From Ectorhizobium quercum (GTDB lineage Bacteria > Pseudomonadota > Alphaproteobacteria > Rhizobiales > Rhizobiaceae), in the NCBI RefSeq assembly GCF_026552795.1, contig NZ_JANFPI010000006.1:281776-345775 (forward strand): 64,000 nucleotides of DNA, read 5' to 3'. The stretch's first letter is position 1; every line of letters starts with the position of its first letter. Both the position numbers and the translations under genes were made by a program. The notes below the pieces were generated by a model. The model worked only from the letters and a program-made list of their open reading frames with translations. It was not told the DNA's origin and made no database searches. Below are positions 52,464 to 61,258 of the stretch, in pieces.

Positions 52464-52646
52464 GACTTTGAGGGAAATGCCGGCGGCAGATTTCGCGCGT
52501 CAGTCCGGCACAAGGATAGGCGCTTATTCTTTCGGCAGTTGCGGCCAATTTACGCACGCCAGTCATATTTTAACGGTCCTGTTCACCTCCAGAGAAGGAA
52601 GTTGCGCTATTCTGGAACCGATCAAGACAAGGCACGGGAGGGTGCC

Positions 52647-52994
52647 ATGCCGCTACAGATAAGAGTGCCCGAGGATCCTGCGGCCACACCGGAGGACCTG
52701 TACGAGAATTTCGCGGTCGACCGCCCCGGCAAGATCGTCTTCGTCGGCCGCCGGCTGAGCGTATCGAACTCCGTGCGGTGCGTGATCCGCAAGCTCTCGC
52801 AATACGGAGCGCAGCTGGAAGTCAGTCCGAAGGTGGAGCTGCCGTCGCACTTCTTTCTGGAAATTCTCGGCATCCGCGACGAGATCGGCTGCACCGTCAC
52901 CCGCCGCGAGGGCGAGATCGTCACCGTCGGCTTCAACATGCTGATCGACCCCGAGTTTCTGCACCATGTGCGGCGCCTGAGCTTCGAAAGCTGA
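52647..52994 (+). CDS. PilZ-like domain protein
   Basis: 115 residues from MPLQIRVPEDP. Beta-barrel pattern with KIVFVGRRLSVSNSVRCVIR, LSQYGAQLEV, LPSHFFLEILGIRDEIGCTV and VTVGFNMLIDPEFL. It resembles the short PilZ-like proteins of rhizobia, though the classic RxxxR of c-di-GMP binders is not clear, so ligand binding is uncertain. No secretion signal. Stands alone between two unrelated genes. Confidence 0.6.
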   Translation: MPLQIRVPEDPAATPEDLYENFAVDRPGKIVFVGRRLSVSNSVRCVIRKLSQYGAQLEVSPKVELPSHFFLEILGIRDEIGCTVTRREGEIVTVGFNMLIDPEFLHHVRRLSFES

Positions 52995-53105
52995 GTCGAG
53001 AAATTTTTCGCCAATCGCCCGGCGTCCGGGGAAATTTCGTTCTTGCCTGCATCGCATGAATGCCTATGGTGTCGGCCGTTCAACGCCGCACCCGAAAGCC
53101 CTGAA

Positions 53106-54215
53106 ATGCCCGCCTTTTCCCGATTCACGCCGCTTGTCGCCTCCCTTCCCTCGACCGTGCCCTTCGTCGGCCCCGAAGCCATCGAACGGCAGACCGGCAT
53201 CGCCCTCAAGGCGCGGATCGGCGCGAACGAGAACGGTTTCGGCCCGGCGCCTTCGGTGATCGAGACCATCGGCCGGGCAGCGCTCGAGACCTGGAAATAT
53301 GCCGACCCGGAAAATTTCGAGCTGAAGCAGGCGCTGGCCGCCCATCTGGGGTGTAAGGCCGAGAATGTCGCTGTCGGCGAAGGCGTCGACAGCCTGCTCG
53401 GCCTGATCGTCCGCATGGTCGTCGATCCCGGCACGCCGGTCGTCAATTCCTTCGGCGGCTATCCGACCTTCAACTATCATGTGGCCGGCTTCGGCGGGCG
53501 GCTGGTGACGGCGCCCTACGAGGACGACCGGGAAAATCCGGCCGCACTTCTGGACGCCATCCGGCGCGAGAACGCGCCGCTCGTCTATTTCGCCAATCCC
53601 GACAATCCGATGGGAAGCTGGCGAAGCGCGGCGGAGGTGGAAGCATTCGCCCGCGCCCTGCCGGAAACCACGCTGCTCGTTCTGGACGAGGCCTATATCG
53701 AAACGGCGCCGGAAGGCACCGCCCCCGCCATCGCCAGCCTCATCGACCTGCCGAACGTGATCCGCACCCGCACCTTCTCCAAGGCCTACGGGCTGGCCGG
53801 GGCGCGCATCGGCTACGCCATCGGCGCGCCGGAAACGATCAAGGCTTTCGACAAGATCCGCAATCATTTCGGCATGACCCGCATTTCCATCGCCGCCGCC
53901 CTCGCCGCGCTCGAGGATCAGGCCTATCTGGCAACGGTGATCGATAATATCCGGGCATCGCGCGAGCGCATCGGCACCATCGCCCGCGCGAACGGCTTCC
54001 AGCCGCTGCCCTCGGCGACGAATTTCGTGACGATCGATTGCGGGCGCGACGGCGATTACGCCCGCGCCATCGTCAACGGCCTCGGCGCGCGGGGCGTCTT
54101 CATCCGCATGCCGGGCGTTGCGCCCCTCAACCGCTGCATCCGCGTCTCGGCGGGCCCCGATGCCGACATGGCAGCGTTCGAAGAGGCCCTGCCCGAAGTC
54201 CTGAAAACGCTCTGA
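53106..54215 (+). CDS. Histidinol-phosphate aminotransferase-like PLP enzyme
   Basis: 369 residues. Fold-type I aminotransferase: ANENGFGPAPSVIETIGRAA, EGVDSLLGLIVRMVVDPGTP, FGGYPTFNYHVAGFGG, YFANPDNPMGSW, LLVLDEAYIET and the PLP-lysine region TFSKAYGLAGARIGYAIG (K226). Ends ...LNRCIRVSAGPDADM. HisC-like proteins transfer amino groups to or from imidazole-acetol phosphate or aromatic keto acids; with no his genes near, an aromatic or other substrate is as likely. Confidence 0.82.
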   Translation: MPAFSRFTPLVASLPSTVPFVGPEAIERQTGIALKARIGANENGFGPAPSVIETIGRAALETWKYADPENFELKQALAAHLGCKAENVAVGEGVDSLLGLIVRMVVDPGTPVVNSFGGYPTFNYHVAGFGGRLVTAPYEDDRENPAALLDAIRRENAPLVYFANPDNPMGSWRSAAEVEAFARALPETTLLVLDEAYIETAPEGTAPAIASLIDLPNVIRTRTFSKAYGLAGARIGYAIGAPETIKAFDKIRNHFGMTRISIAAALAALEDQAYLATVIDNIRASRERIGTIARANGFQPLPSATNFVTIDCGRDGDYARAIVNGLGARGVFIRMPGVAPLNRCIRVSAGPDADMAAFEEALPEVLKTL

Positions 54216-54392
54216 ACGCCCGGCCCGGACGCGAAAGAACCGCGCCGGCCTTGTTTCTGCCGGTCGCGGTTTCCTTCATGCGGACGGCAGCCGAAGCGCG
54301 GCCCTGCCATGTCCCATCCCCTCGCAGGCTTTTCGTGTTCGTGGAGAGCGGCAGTTTCCGCCTCTCGCCCTCCCCGCAGGCCGGCTGGCCGG

Positions 54393-54659
54393 TCAGTGCA
54401 TCGTCATCCATTCACGGGCGGCGCGCAGGGCGACGGCCAGATCGGTCTTGCGCATCGTCTGGGTCAGTTCGGCGCGCAGTTCCGCAGCACGCTCCGAACC
54501 CTTGATGGCGGCGATGTTGAGCCACTTGTGCGCGGCCACCATATCGACCTCGCAGCCCCGGCCGGTGGCGTACATCAGGCCCATCTCGCAGAAGATCTCG
54601 GCGCGGGCTTCGCCACCGATGGTGGCCATTTCGGTATTCTGAGCGTCAAAGCGTGCCAT
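54393..54659 (-). CDS. Small Sel1-repeat protein
   Basis: 88 residues. One Sel1-like unit: EIFCEMGLMYATGRGCEVDM then VAAHKWLNIAAIKGSERAAE, with helical flanks. Sel1 repeats bind proteins. No signal peptide. Probably a small adaptor with unknown partner; similar small proteins are common in Rhizobiaceae. Confidence 0.75.
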   Translation of the reverse strand: MARFDAQNTEMATIGGEARAEIFCEMGLMYATGRGCEVDMVAAHKWLNIAAIKGSERAAELRAELTQTMRKTDLAVALRAAREWMTMH

Positions 54660-55184
54660 TGGTCTGATCCCTTAAACCCTGTTTCCACTCATTTTCTTCC
54701 TGTTTTCCCCTTGCGGGTCCTTCGGTGCGCCCTGCCGGTTTTCCGATCTTACCGGCGCCTCGAAAGCGGCAGGTTTTCCCTGTCCGTTTGTTGGGATCAC
54801 TCTCTCAAAGACGATTCAAAATTGCGCTAAAATCCATGATTAATATGGGGCAAACAAAATCCAAATGCTTGGTAAAATTGGGTTTTTGTTAAACATCGCA
54901 ATGCCGCAAAGCCAATGGATTAGCGCTGTTGTTTACCGGCTCTTCACGATGCGGCCGCAACGCTTTCCTAACCATGTGCGAAGGCCGCCTGCACCGGACA
55001 CGCAAGAAATCCGGCGCGAAACGCCTCCCCGTGGCGCCGTCCGGCATCCGAAAATTGACCTTTACGTTTACGGAAATTTTGTCAGGATGGCCGAGCCGTC
55101 CGAAAAGCGGCGCAAACGCAATCGGCCGGACGCGCTGCCGGGAGGAGAAGCAGCCCGTATACGGCAATCGGGAGGATACTGCAC
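54660..55184. other. Non-coding stretch with no firm feature
   Basis: About 525 bp, AT-rich at 54,810-54,910 and GC-rich afterwards. Short frames exist but lack coding character. It should contain the promoters for the divergent Sel1 and DUF2147 genes. A small RNA cannot be ruled out. Confidence 0.4.
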
Positions 55185-55520
55185 ATGAAGACATTCCTTG
55201 CGGCCCTGCTTCTGGCCGGCCTTGCCGGGCCGGCCGCTGCCGCCGAGCCCATCGAGGGCAACTGGAAGACGGCAAGCGGCGAGACCGCGGCCATAGCCCC
55301 CTGTGGCGGCGCCTTCTGCATCACGCTGAAGACCGGCGCCCATTCCGGCAAGCAGATCGGCAGGCTTTCGGGCCGGGGCGCCGACTATACCGGCTCCATC
55401 ACCGACCCGCAGGAAGACAAGACCTATAGCGGCTCCGGCAGCGTTTCCGGCAACGTGCTGAGAATGAAGGGATGCGTGATGAAGGTGTTCTGCAAGTCGC
55501 AGAACTGGACGCGCCTGTGA
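55185..55520 (+). CDS. Exported DUF2147 protein
   Basis: 111 residues. Signal peptide MKTFLAALLLAGLAGPAAAA with cleavage before AEPIEG. The mature part is an all-beta DUF2147 domain: GNWKTASGETAAIAPCGGAF, CITLKTGAHSGKQIG, GNVLRMKGCVMKVFCKSQNW, with four cysteines that could form disulfides in the periplasm. Function unknown. The GGAGGAT ribosome site precedes the ATG. Confidence 0.8.
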   Translation: MKTFLAALLLAGLAGPAAAAEPIEGNWKTASGETAAIAPCGGAFCITLKTGAHSGKQIGRLSGRGADYTGSITDPQEDKTYSGSGSVSGNVLRMKGCVMKVFCKSQNWTRL

Positions 55521-55628
55521 CGGAAGGCCGTTAACGCTTTTGAACGCTGGCTGAACCGCCGGATCAGGCGCGGTTCAGCCAACTCATGGCAAAACAGTGT
55601 CCGGGAACAGACAGAACGAGGGCACGCC

Positions 55629-55799
55629 ATGACCCATTCCATCCGCCGCCTCGCCATCTTCACGCTGACGATGGTCATTTTCGCGCTGCTGTTCGCCGCG
55701 CTGGTCGAACGGACCGCCCGCGACAATCGCCGGGTTCAGCTCGGCACGGAAATCGGTTGCCTGCATCCGGCAAGCGCGAACTGCGTCTACGCCCTGTAA
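55629..55799 (+). CDS. Small single-pass membrane protein
   Basis: 56 residues. MTHSIRRLAIFTLTMVIFAL begins a membrane helix to ~25, followed by a polar tail with two cysteines (GCLHPASANCVYAL). Below usual gene-finder size, but GAGGGCACGCC precedes the ATG and codon use fits neighbours. Not recognised. Confidence 0.5.
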   Translation: MTHSIRRLAIFTLTMVIFALLFAALVERTARDNRRVQLGTEIGCLHPASANCVYAL

Positions 55800-55888
55800 A
55801 GGCCGCCGGCGTTCGCAACCGGCAAAATTCTGAGGACAGGCCGCGACAAGCCCGCTTGCCTGTCACCATCTTCAATTTATAATGCCTC

Positions 55889-57391
55889 ATGAGCACACGA
55901 ATCCATTCCAGCGCGCCCTTCCTCTTCATCAGCCCCGAGCCGGTCGAGCCGATGGTCTTCGACGACCCGGCCAAGGCGGTCGACGCCGTGACCGAACTCT
56001 ACGACCGCAACACCGCCTTTCTGAAGGCCGGGTTCGAGGCGCTGGCCGCGGGCGGCCCCGTCACGGGCCGCTACCGGGCCTATTATCCGCAGGTCGCCAT
56101 CGAGACGATCAGCTTCGGCCTTGCCGATTCGCGTCTGTCCTATGGCCACGTCACGTCGCCGGGCGTCTACACCACCACCGTCACCCGCCCGAGGCTCTTC
56201 CGCCATTACCTCAAGACGCAGCTCGACCTCTTGATGAAGAACCACGGCGTGCCGGTGATCGTCTCGGAATCGGCCACGCCCATTCCGCTGCACTTCGCCT
56301 TCGGCGAAGGCGCCCATGTCGAGGCCTCGGCCTCCGCGTCGCTGGCCGACATGCCTCTGCGCGACCTGTTCGACACGCCCGACCTCAACAATACCGACGA
56401 CCTGATCGCCAATGGCGAATACGACCAGGTGACGGGCGAACCCGCGCCGCTGGCGCCGTTCACCGCCCAGCGCATCGACTATTCGCTGGCCCGCCTGTCG
56501 CATTACACGGCGACCGCGGCCGAGCATTTCCAGAATTTCGTGCTCTTCACCAACTACCAGTTCTACATCGACGAGTTCTGTGCCTGGGCCCGCCAGCAGA
56601 TGGCCGAGGGCGGCAACGGCTACACCGCCTTCGTCGAACCGGGCAACATCGTCACCGAAGCCGGCCAGACGGAGCCCACCCTCAGCCAGCCGGTGCGCCT
56701 GCCGCAGATGCCGGCCTATCACATCAAGAAGAAGGGCCACGGCGGCATCACGATGGTGAATATCGGCGTCGGCCCCTCCAACGCCAAGACGATCACCGAC
56801 CATATCGCGGTTCTGCGCCCGCATGCCTGGCTGATGCTCGGCCATTGCGCCGGCCTGCGCAACAGCCAGCGGCTGGGTGACTATGTGCTCGCCCACGCCT
56901 ATGTGCGTGAGGACCACGTTCTCGACGACGACCTGCCGGTTTGGATTCCGATTCCTGCCCTTTCGGAAGTACAGCGGGCGCTGGAAGGCGCCGTTGCCCA
57001 GGTCACCGGCTTTTCCGGTTTCGACCTGAAGCGCATCATGCGCACCGGCACCGTCGCCACCATCGACAACCGCAACTGGGAACTGCGCGACCAGCGCGGG
57101 CCCGTGAAGCGGCTGTCGCAGTCGCGCGCCATCGCCCTCGATATGGAATCGGCGACCATCGCCGCCAACGGCTTCCGGTTTCGCGTGCCCTACGGCACGC
57201 TGCTGTGCGTCTCCGACAAGCCGCTGCACGGCGAGCTGAAGCTGCCCGGCATGGCGACCGCCTTCTACCGCACGCAGGTGAGCCAGCATCTCCAGATCGG
57301 CATCCGCGCCATCCAGATCCTCGCCGACATGCCCACGGAAGCGCTCCACTCGCGCAAGCTCAGAAGCTTCTACGAGACGGCGTTCCAGTAA
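55889..57391 (+). CDS. amn: AMP nucleosidase
   Basis: 500 residues. Catalyses AMP + H2O to adenine + ribose 5-phosphate in purine salvage. The N-terminal regulatory part (DPAKAVDAVTELYDRNTAFL, GRYRAYYPQVAIETISFGLA) precedes a nucleoside-phosphorylase-like domain: ITMVNIGVGPSNAKTITDHI, HAWLMLGHCAGLRNSQRLGD, VATIDNRNWELRDQRGPVKR, SRAIALDMESATIAANGFRF. Length matches the family. Probably separately transcribed; a GNAT gene follows 15 bp downstream and may be co-transcribed. Confidence 0.92.
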   Translation: MSTRIHSSAPFLFISPEPVEPMVFDDPAKAVDAVTELYDRNTAFLKAGFEALAAGGPVTGRYRAYYPQVAIETISFGLADSRLSYGHVTSPGVYTTTVTRPRLFRHYLKTQLDLLMKNHGVPVIVSESATPIPLHFAFGEGAHVEASASASLADMPLRDLFDTPDLNNTDDLIANGEYDQVTGEPAPLAPFTAQRIDYSLARLSHYTATAAEHFQNFVLFTNYQFYIDEFCAWARQQMAEGGNGYTAFVEPGNIVTEAGQTEPTLSQPVRLPQMPAYHIKKKGHGGITMVNIGVGPSNAKTITDHIAVLRPHAWLMLGHCAGLRNSQRLGDYVLAHAYVREDHVLDDDLPVWIPIPALSEVQRALEGAVAQVTGFSGFDLKRIMRTGTVATIDNRNWELRDQRGPVKRLSQSRAIALDMESATIAANGFRFRVPYGTLLCVSDKPLHGELKLPGMATAFYRTQVSQHLQIGIRAIQILADMPTEALHSRKLRSFYETAFQ

Positions 57392-57406
57392 TCTGCCGGG
57401 AGACCG

Positions 57407-57973
57407 ATGTCCGGAATCAGGAAAGCTCGGGCGCAGGACGCATCGCTTCTGCCGGCAATCGAGCGCTTGGCCGGACAGGCTTTCCTGTCCGTGCCGGAAT
57501 TCGAATGGGTTGCCGGCGACGACGTTCAATCGGAGGAACGGCATGCGGAACTGATCGCCGGCGGCACCGCATGGGTGGCGGTCGACGACCGCGACGTCCC
57601 CGTCGGCTTCCTCAACGCGCAAGCCTGCCCGGACGCCCTGCACATCCTCGAACTTTCCGTGCGCGCCGACCAGCAGGGGCGCGGGTTCGGGCGACGGCTC
57701 GTGGCACAGGCCATCGCGGCGGCGCGCCGTTCGGGTTTTCCCGCCGTGACGTTGACTACGTTCCGCGACGTGCCGTGGAGCCGGCCTTTTTATGAAAGGA
57801 TGGGGTTTCGGGTGCCGGACGAGGACGAAACGCCCGCGCGGCTCCGTAAAATTCTGGACGAGGAGGCCGCCCACGGCCTGCGCCGCGAGACCCGTTGCGC
57901 GATGCTGCTCGACCTTACCCCGCCACCACCTTCGCCTCGCAGGCGACCGGGAAATTCACCGAATTGGCGATGA
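57407..57973 (+). CDS. GNAT-family N-acetyltransferase
   Basis: 188 residues. GNAT core: IRKARAQDASLLPAIERLAG, AWVAVDDRDVPVGFLNA, LHILELSVRADQQGRGFGRR with the acetyl-CoA loop QQGRGFG, and PFYERMGFRVPDEDETPARL. Likely acetylates a small amine or protein N-terminus; substrate unknown. Its last ~59 bp overlap antisense the end of the OsmC gene, and the C-terminal PPPPSPRRRPGN is atypical, so the true stop may have been lost by a small indel. Confidence 0.8.
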   Translation: MSGIRKARAQDASLLPAIERLAGQAFLSVPEFEWVAGDDVQSEERHAELIAGGTAWVAVDDRDVPVGFLNAQACPDALHILELSVRADQQGRGFGRRLVAQAIAAARRSGFPAVTLTTFRDVPWSRPFYERMGFRVPDEDETPARLRKILDEEAAHGLRRETRCAMLLDLTPPPPSPRRRPGNSPNWR

Positions 57974-58385
57974 AGCATTTTTCGTGGGCGTCGTGGTGGA
58001 GGGCAAGCGCCTTTTCGGGATCGCCGGCGGAAATCGTCACCACCGGCTTCAGCGTCACACCGGTGAAGCGGCCGCCGCCGTCGGCGTCCGTCACCATCGT
58101 GCCCTCGGCATCGTCCTCATAGGCCGTGACGACGATGCCGTTGACGGCGCAGAAATGCAGATACCAGAGCTTGTGGCAGGCGGACAGCGAGGCGACCAGC
58201 AGGTCCTCCGGGTTCCAGCGGGCGGCGTCGCCCCGGAAGGCCGGGTCGGATGAGCCGGGAATATCCGGCTTGCCGCTGGCGGAGACCACATGATCGCGGC
58301 CATAGGCGCGGTAGTTCGCCGTGCCCTCGCCCCGGTTGCCGGTCCAGACGAGTTTCACCGCATAATGATGGTCGTGCTCAGACAT
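57915..58385 (-). CDS. OsmC/Ohr-family peroxiredoxin
   Basis: 156 residues from MSEHDHHYAVKLVWTGNRGE. OsmC fold with NPEDLLVASLSACHKLWYLH and EKCFIANSVNFPVACEA: the first cysteine in the SACH helix and the second in the EKCF motif make the peroxidatic pair. It reduces organic hydroperoxides using thiols. Its start overlaps the stop of the downstream-oriented aminotransferase (8 bp), so the two leftward genes form an operon. Confidence 0.85.
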   Translation of the reverse strand: MSEHDHHYAVKLVWTGNRGEGTANYRAYGRDHVVSASGKPDIPGSSDPAFRGDAARWNPEDLLVASLSACHKLWYLHFCAVNGIVVTAYEDDAEGTMVTDADGGGRFTGVTLKPVVTISAGDPEKALALHHDAHEKCFIANSVNFPVACEAKVVAG

Positions 58386-59739
58386 AATCCTGCCTGACCT
58401 TCCATGCCGCATCGAGGCCGATGCGCGTGACCTTCACCATGAAATCCACCTCCTCCTCGGTGATGACGAGCGGCGGCGAGGCCAGCATGCGGTCGCCGGT
58501 GGCGCGCAGGACCAGGCCGTTGTCGAGGCAGACGTTGCGGACATAGGAGCCGAGATCGTCGGCCTTGCCGAAGCGCTGGCGCGTCATCTTGTCCGCCGCC
58601 ATCTGGAGGCCGCCCATCAGGCCGACATTCTCCGCCTGCCCGACGAGATCGTGGTCCTCGAGGCTCTTCCACGCCTTGCCGAAATAGGGGCCGATATCGT
58701 CGCGCACCCGCTCGACCAGCTTCTCGTCCTCGATGATGCGGAGGTTTTCCAGCGCCGCCGCCGCCGAGACCGGATGGCCGGAATAGGTGAAGCCGTGAAA
58801 GAAATCGCCGACCTCGTTGATCAGCACGTCCGCGACGCGATCTGCGATCAGCACCGCGCCGATCGGCAGATAGCCGGAGGACAGTCCCTTGGCGACGGGG
58901 GCGAGATCCGGCTTCACCCCGAAATGCTGGTGGCCGAACCATTCCCCGAGGCGGCCGAAGCCGCAGATCACCTCGTCGGCGACCAGCAGGATGTCGTTTT
59001 CCTTGCAGATGCGGTCGATTTCCGGCCAGTAGGTTTCGGGCGGGATGATGACGCCGCCGGCACCCTGGATCGGCTCGCCGACGAAGGCGGCGATCTTGTC
59101 CGCGCCGATTTCGGCGATTTTGTCTTCCAGTTCCTTCGCCGCCTTCAGGCCGAACTCTTCCGGCGAAAGCTCGCCCCCCTCGGCATACCAGTAGGGCTGG
59201 CCGATATGGACGATGCCGGGCACCCCGGCGCCCGCCTGCTCGTGCATGTGCTTCATGCCGCCGAGCGCAGCACCCGCGACCGTCGAGCCGTGATAGCCGT
59301 TCCTGCGGGCGATCACGACCGTCTTTTCCGGCCGCCCCTTCGCCTGCCAGTAGACGCGGGCGATGCGCAGCCAGGTGTCGGTGGCTTCCGAGCCGGAATT
59401 GGTGAAGAAGACGTGGTTGAGATGACCATCCGTGTGGCCGGCGATCTTTTCCGCCAGCAGCGTGGCCGATGGTGTCGAGGTGCCGAAGAAGGCGTTGTAA
59501 TAGGCCAGCTCGTTCATCTGGCGATTGACCGCCTCCGTAATCTCCTGCCTGCCGTAGCCGACATTCACGCACCACAGGCCGGCAAAGCCATCGAGATATT
59601 TTTTGCCTGCGGAGTCGTAGATATGGCTGCCCTCGCCGCGCGTGATGATGCGCGTGCCCTTGGCGTTCAGCGCCTTCATGTCGGAAAATGGGTGGATGTG
59701 ATGGGCGGCGTCGATGGCTGCGAGATTGGAAAGGGGCAT
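58378..59739 (-). CDS. Class III aminotransferase, putrescine:pyruvate type (SpuC-like)
   Basis: 453 residues from MPLSNLAAIDAAHHIHPFSD; the frame opens far upstream but RBS and homology favour this ATG. FTNSGSEATDTWLRIARVYW, ARRNGYHGSTVAG, FVGEPIQGAGGVIIPPETYW, LLVADEVICGFGRLG and the PLP-lysine region PVAKGLSSGYLPIGAVLIAD. This matches putrescine/polyamine aminotransferases, giving 4-aminobutanal. Divergent from the glutamine-synthetase-like gene, a layout typical of polyamine use. Confidence 0.85.
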   Translation of the reverse strand: MPLSNLAAIDAAHHIHPFSDMKALNAKGTRIITRGEGSHIYDSAGKKYLDGFAGLWCVNVGYGRQEITEAVNRQMNELAYYNAFFGTSTPSATLLAEKIAGHTDGHLNHVFFTNSGSEATDTWLRIARVYWQAKGRPEKTVVIARRNGYHGSTVAGAALGGMKHMHEQAGAGVPGIVHIGQPYWYAEGGELSPEEFGLKAAKELEDKIAEIGADKIAAFVGEPIQGAGGVIIPPETYWPEIDRICKENDILLVADEVICGFGRLGEWFGHQHFGVKPDLAPVAKGLSSGYLPIGAVLIADRVADVLINEVGDFFHGFTYSGHPVSAAAALENLRIIEDEKLVERVRDDIGPYFGKAWKSLEDHDLVGQAENVGLMGGLQMAADKMTRQRFGKADDLGSYVRNVCLDNGLVLRATGDRMLASPPLVITEEEVDFMVKVTRIGLDAAWKVRQDYV

Positions 59740-59860
59740 GATTTTCTCTGGACTGGACGCCACGTTGAAAGGCGTTGTTTTTTGCGTTACGAACATGACC
59801 TCAAGGCACGGTTTTGGCAAGGGCGCCGGCTCGCCGCCGGCCACCCACCGGAACCTTTTC

Positions 59861-61222
59861 ATGAGCCCTGACCGCACCGCAGCGGATGCCGATAGCACCG
59901 ATCCGACCGCCTGTTTCGAAATCCTGATCGCCGACATGAACGGCAGGCTTCGCGGCAAGCGGCTGCCGCTTTCGGCCGAAAAGAAGGTCTGGTCCGGCGC
60001 GGTCCGCCTGCCCGCTTCGACGCAATCGCTCGACATCTGGGGCGACGACAACGACGACCTGACCGGCATTTCGCTGACGCTCGGCGACCCGGACGGGCAG
60101 GTGCTGGCCGATCCGCGCACGCTCGCCCCGATGCCGTGGGCCCCGCCCGGTTCGAAGCAGGCACTCGCCACCATGCACACGCTTTCCGGCACCCCGCATT
60201 TCTGCGATCCGCGCGGCATTCTGGCCAGCGTCCTGAAGCGCTACGACGCGCTGGGCCTGACGCCAGTGGTCGCCACAGAGCTGGAATTCTACGTGTACGA
60301 GGACAGCGGCTGGCGCGACACGGGCAGGCCGCAGCCGCCCCGCGACCTCACCTTTCAGGGCCAGCCGAACGGCTTCCAGCTCTACGACATGGATGCGGTC
60401 GAGGCGCTGACGCCCTATCTCGACACGCTGCGCGCTTATGCCGCCGCGCAGGGACTTCCCGCCGATGCGACGACCGCCGAGTTCGGCCCCGGCCAGTTCG
60501 AGGTCAACCTCCTGCACCGCGCCGATGCGCTGGCCGCCGCCGACGACTGTCTGATGCTGAAGCGCATCGCCGCCCGGGCTGCCGAAAAACACGGGCTGCG
60601 CGCCACCTGCATGGCCAAGCCCTATACGGGGCATGCCGGCTCCGGCCTGCACGTCCATGCCAGCATCGTCGACAAGGACGGCAACAACGTGCTGGACGCG
60701 AAGGGCGGCGAGCCGGTGAAGCTCAAATCCGTCACCGCCGGTCTCCTGAACACGATGCGCGAGTCGCAACTGGTCTTCGCGCCGTTCGCCAATTCCTATC
60801 GCCGCTTCCAGCCCGGCTCCTTCGCGCCGACGGATATCGACTGGGGCTTCGGCCATCGCGGCACCGCGGTGCGCATCCCCGAAAAGGACGGTCCGGCGGC
60901 GCGCGTCGAACACCGCGTCGCGGGGGCCGACGCCAATCCCTACCTGCTGCTCGCCGCCATTCTCGGCGGCATGCTGAAGGGCCTCGAACAGACGCTCGAT
61001 CCCGGCCCGGCCAGCGAGCCCGGCAAGGAGCCGCCGAAAACGGAAAAGCTGACGCATGATTTCCTGACCGCCGTCGAGACCTTCGCGGGGTCGCAGGCGA
61101 TGGCCGATATTTTCGGTGCGGCCTATGCAAAGCTCTATGCCGACACCAAGCGCAAGGAAGCGCTGACCTTCCTGCGCACGGTCTCGGATTTCGATTACGG
61201 CACCTATCTGCCCCGCCTCTGA
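59861..61222 (+). CDS. Glutamine synthetase-like, probable gamma-glutamylputrescine synthetase
   Basis: 453 residues from MSPDRTAADADSTDPTACFE. GS family: FEILIADMNGRLRGKRLPLS, VVATELEFYVYEDSG (metal-binding Glu), GPGQFEVNLLHRADALAAAD, MAKPYTGHAGSGLHVHASIV, FAPFANSYRRFQPGSFAPTD and the RVEHRVAGADANPYLLLAA end. PuuA-type enzymes ligate glutamate to putrescine. It is 121 bp from a divergent putrescine-type aminotransferase, supporting the call; a classic GlnA would be longer in its start region. Promoters lie in the 59740-59860 gap. Confidence 0.82.
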   Translation: MSPDRTAADADSTDPTACFEILIADMNGRLRGKRLPLSAEKKVWSGAVRLPASTQSLDIWGDDNDDLTGISLTLGDPDGQVLADPRTLAPMPWAPPGSKQALATMHTLSGTPHFCDPRGILASVLKRYDALGLTPVVATELEFYVYEDSGWRDTGRPQPPRDLTFQGQPNGFQLYDMDAVEALTPYLDTLRAYAAAQGLPADATTAEFGPGQFEVNLLHRADALAAADDCLMLKRIAARAAEKHGLRATCMAKPYTGHAGSGLHVHASIVDKDGNNVLDAKGGEPVKLKSVTAGLLNTMRESQLVFAPFANSYRRFQPGSFAPTDIDWGFGHRGTAVRIPEKDGPAARVEHRVAGADANPYLLLAAILGGMLKGLEQTLDPGPASEPGKEPPKTEKLTHDFLTAVETFAGSQAMADIFGAAYAKLYADTKRKEALTFLRTVSDFDYGTYLPRL

Positions 61223-61258
61223 CGCCGGCCCGCAACGGGGCCGGCACCGGGCGGAGCG

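Noticed and set aside
55877..57874. 665-residue minus-strand frame
   Set aside because: Antisense to AMP nucleosidase and GNAT; high-GC artefact.
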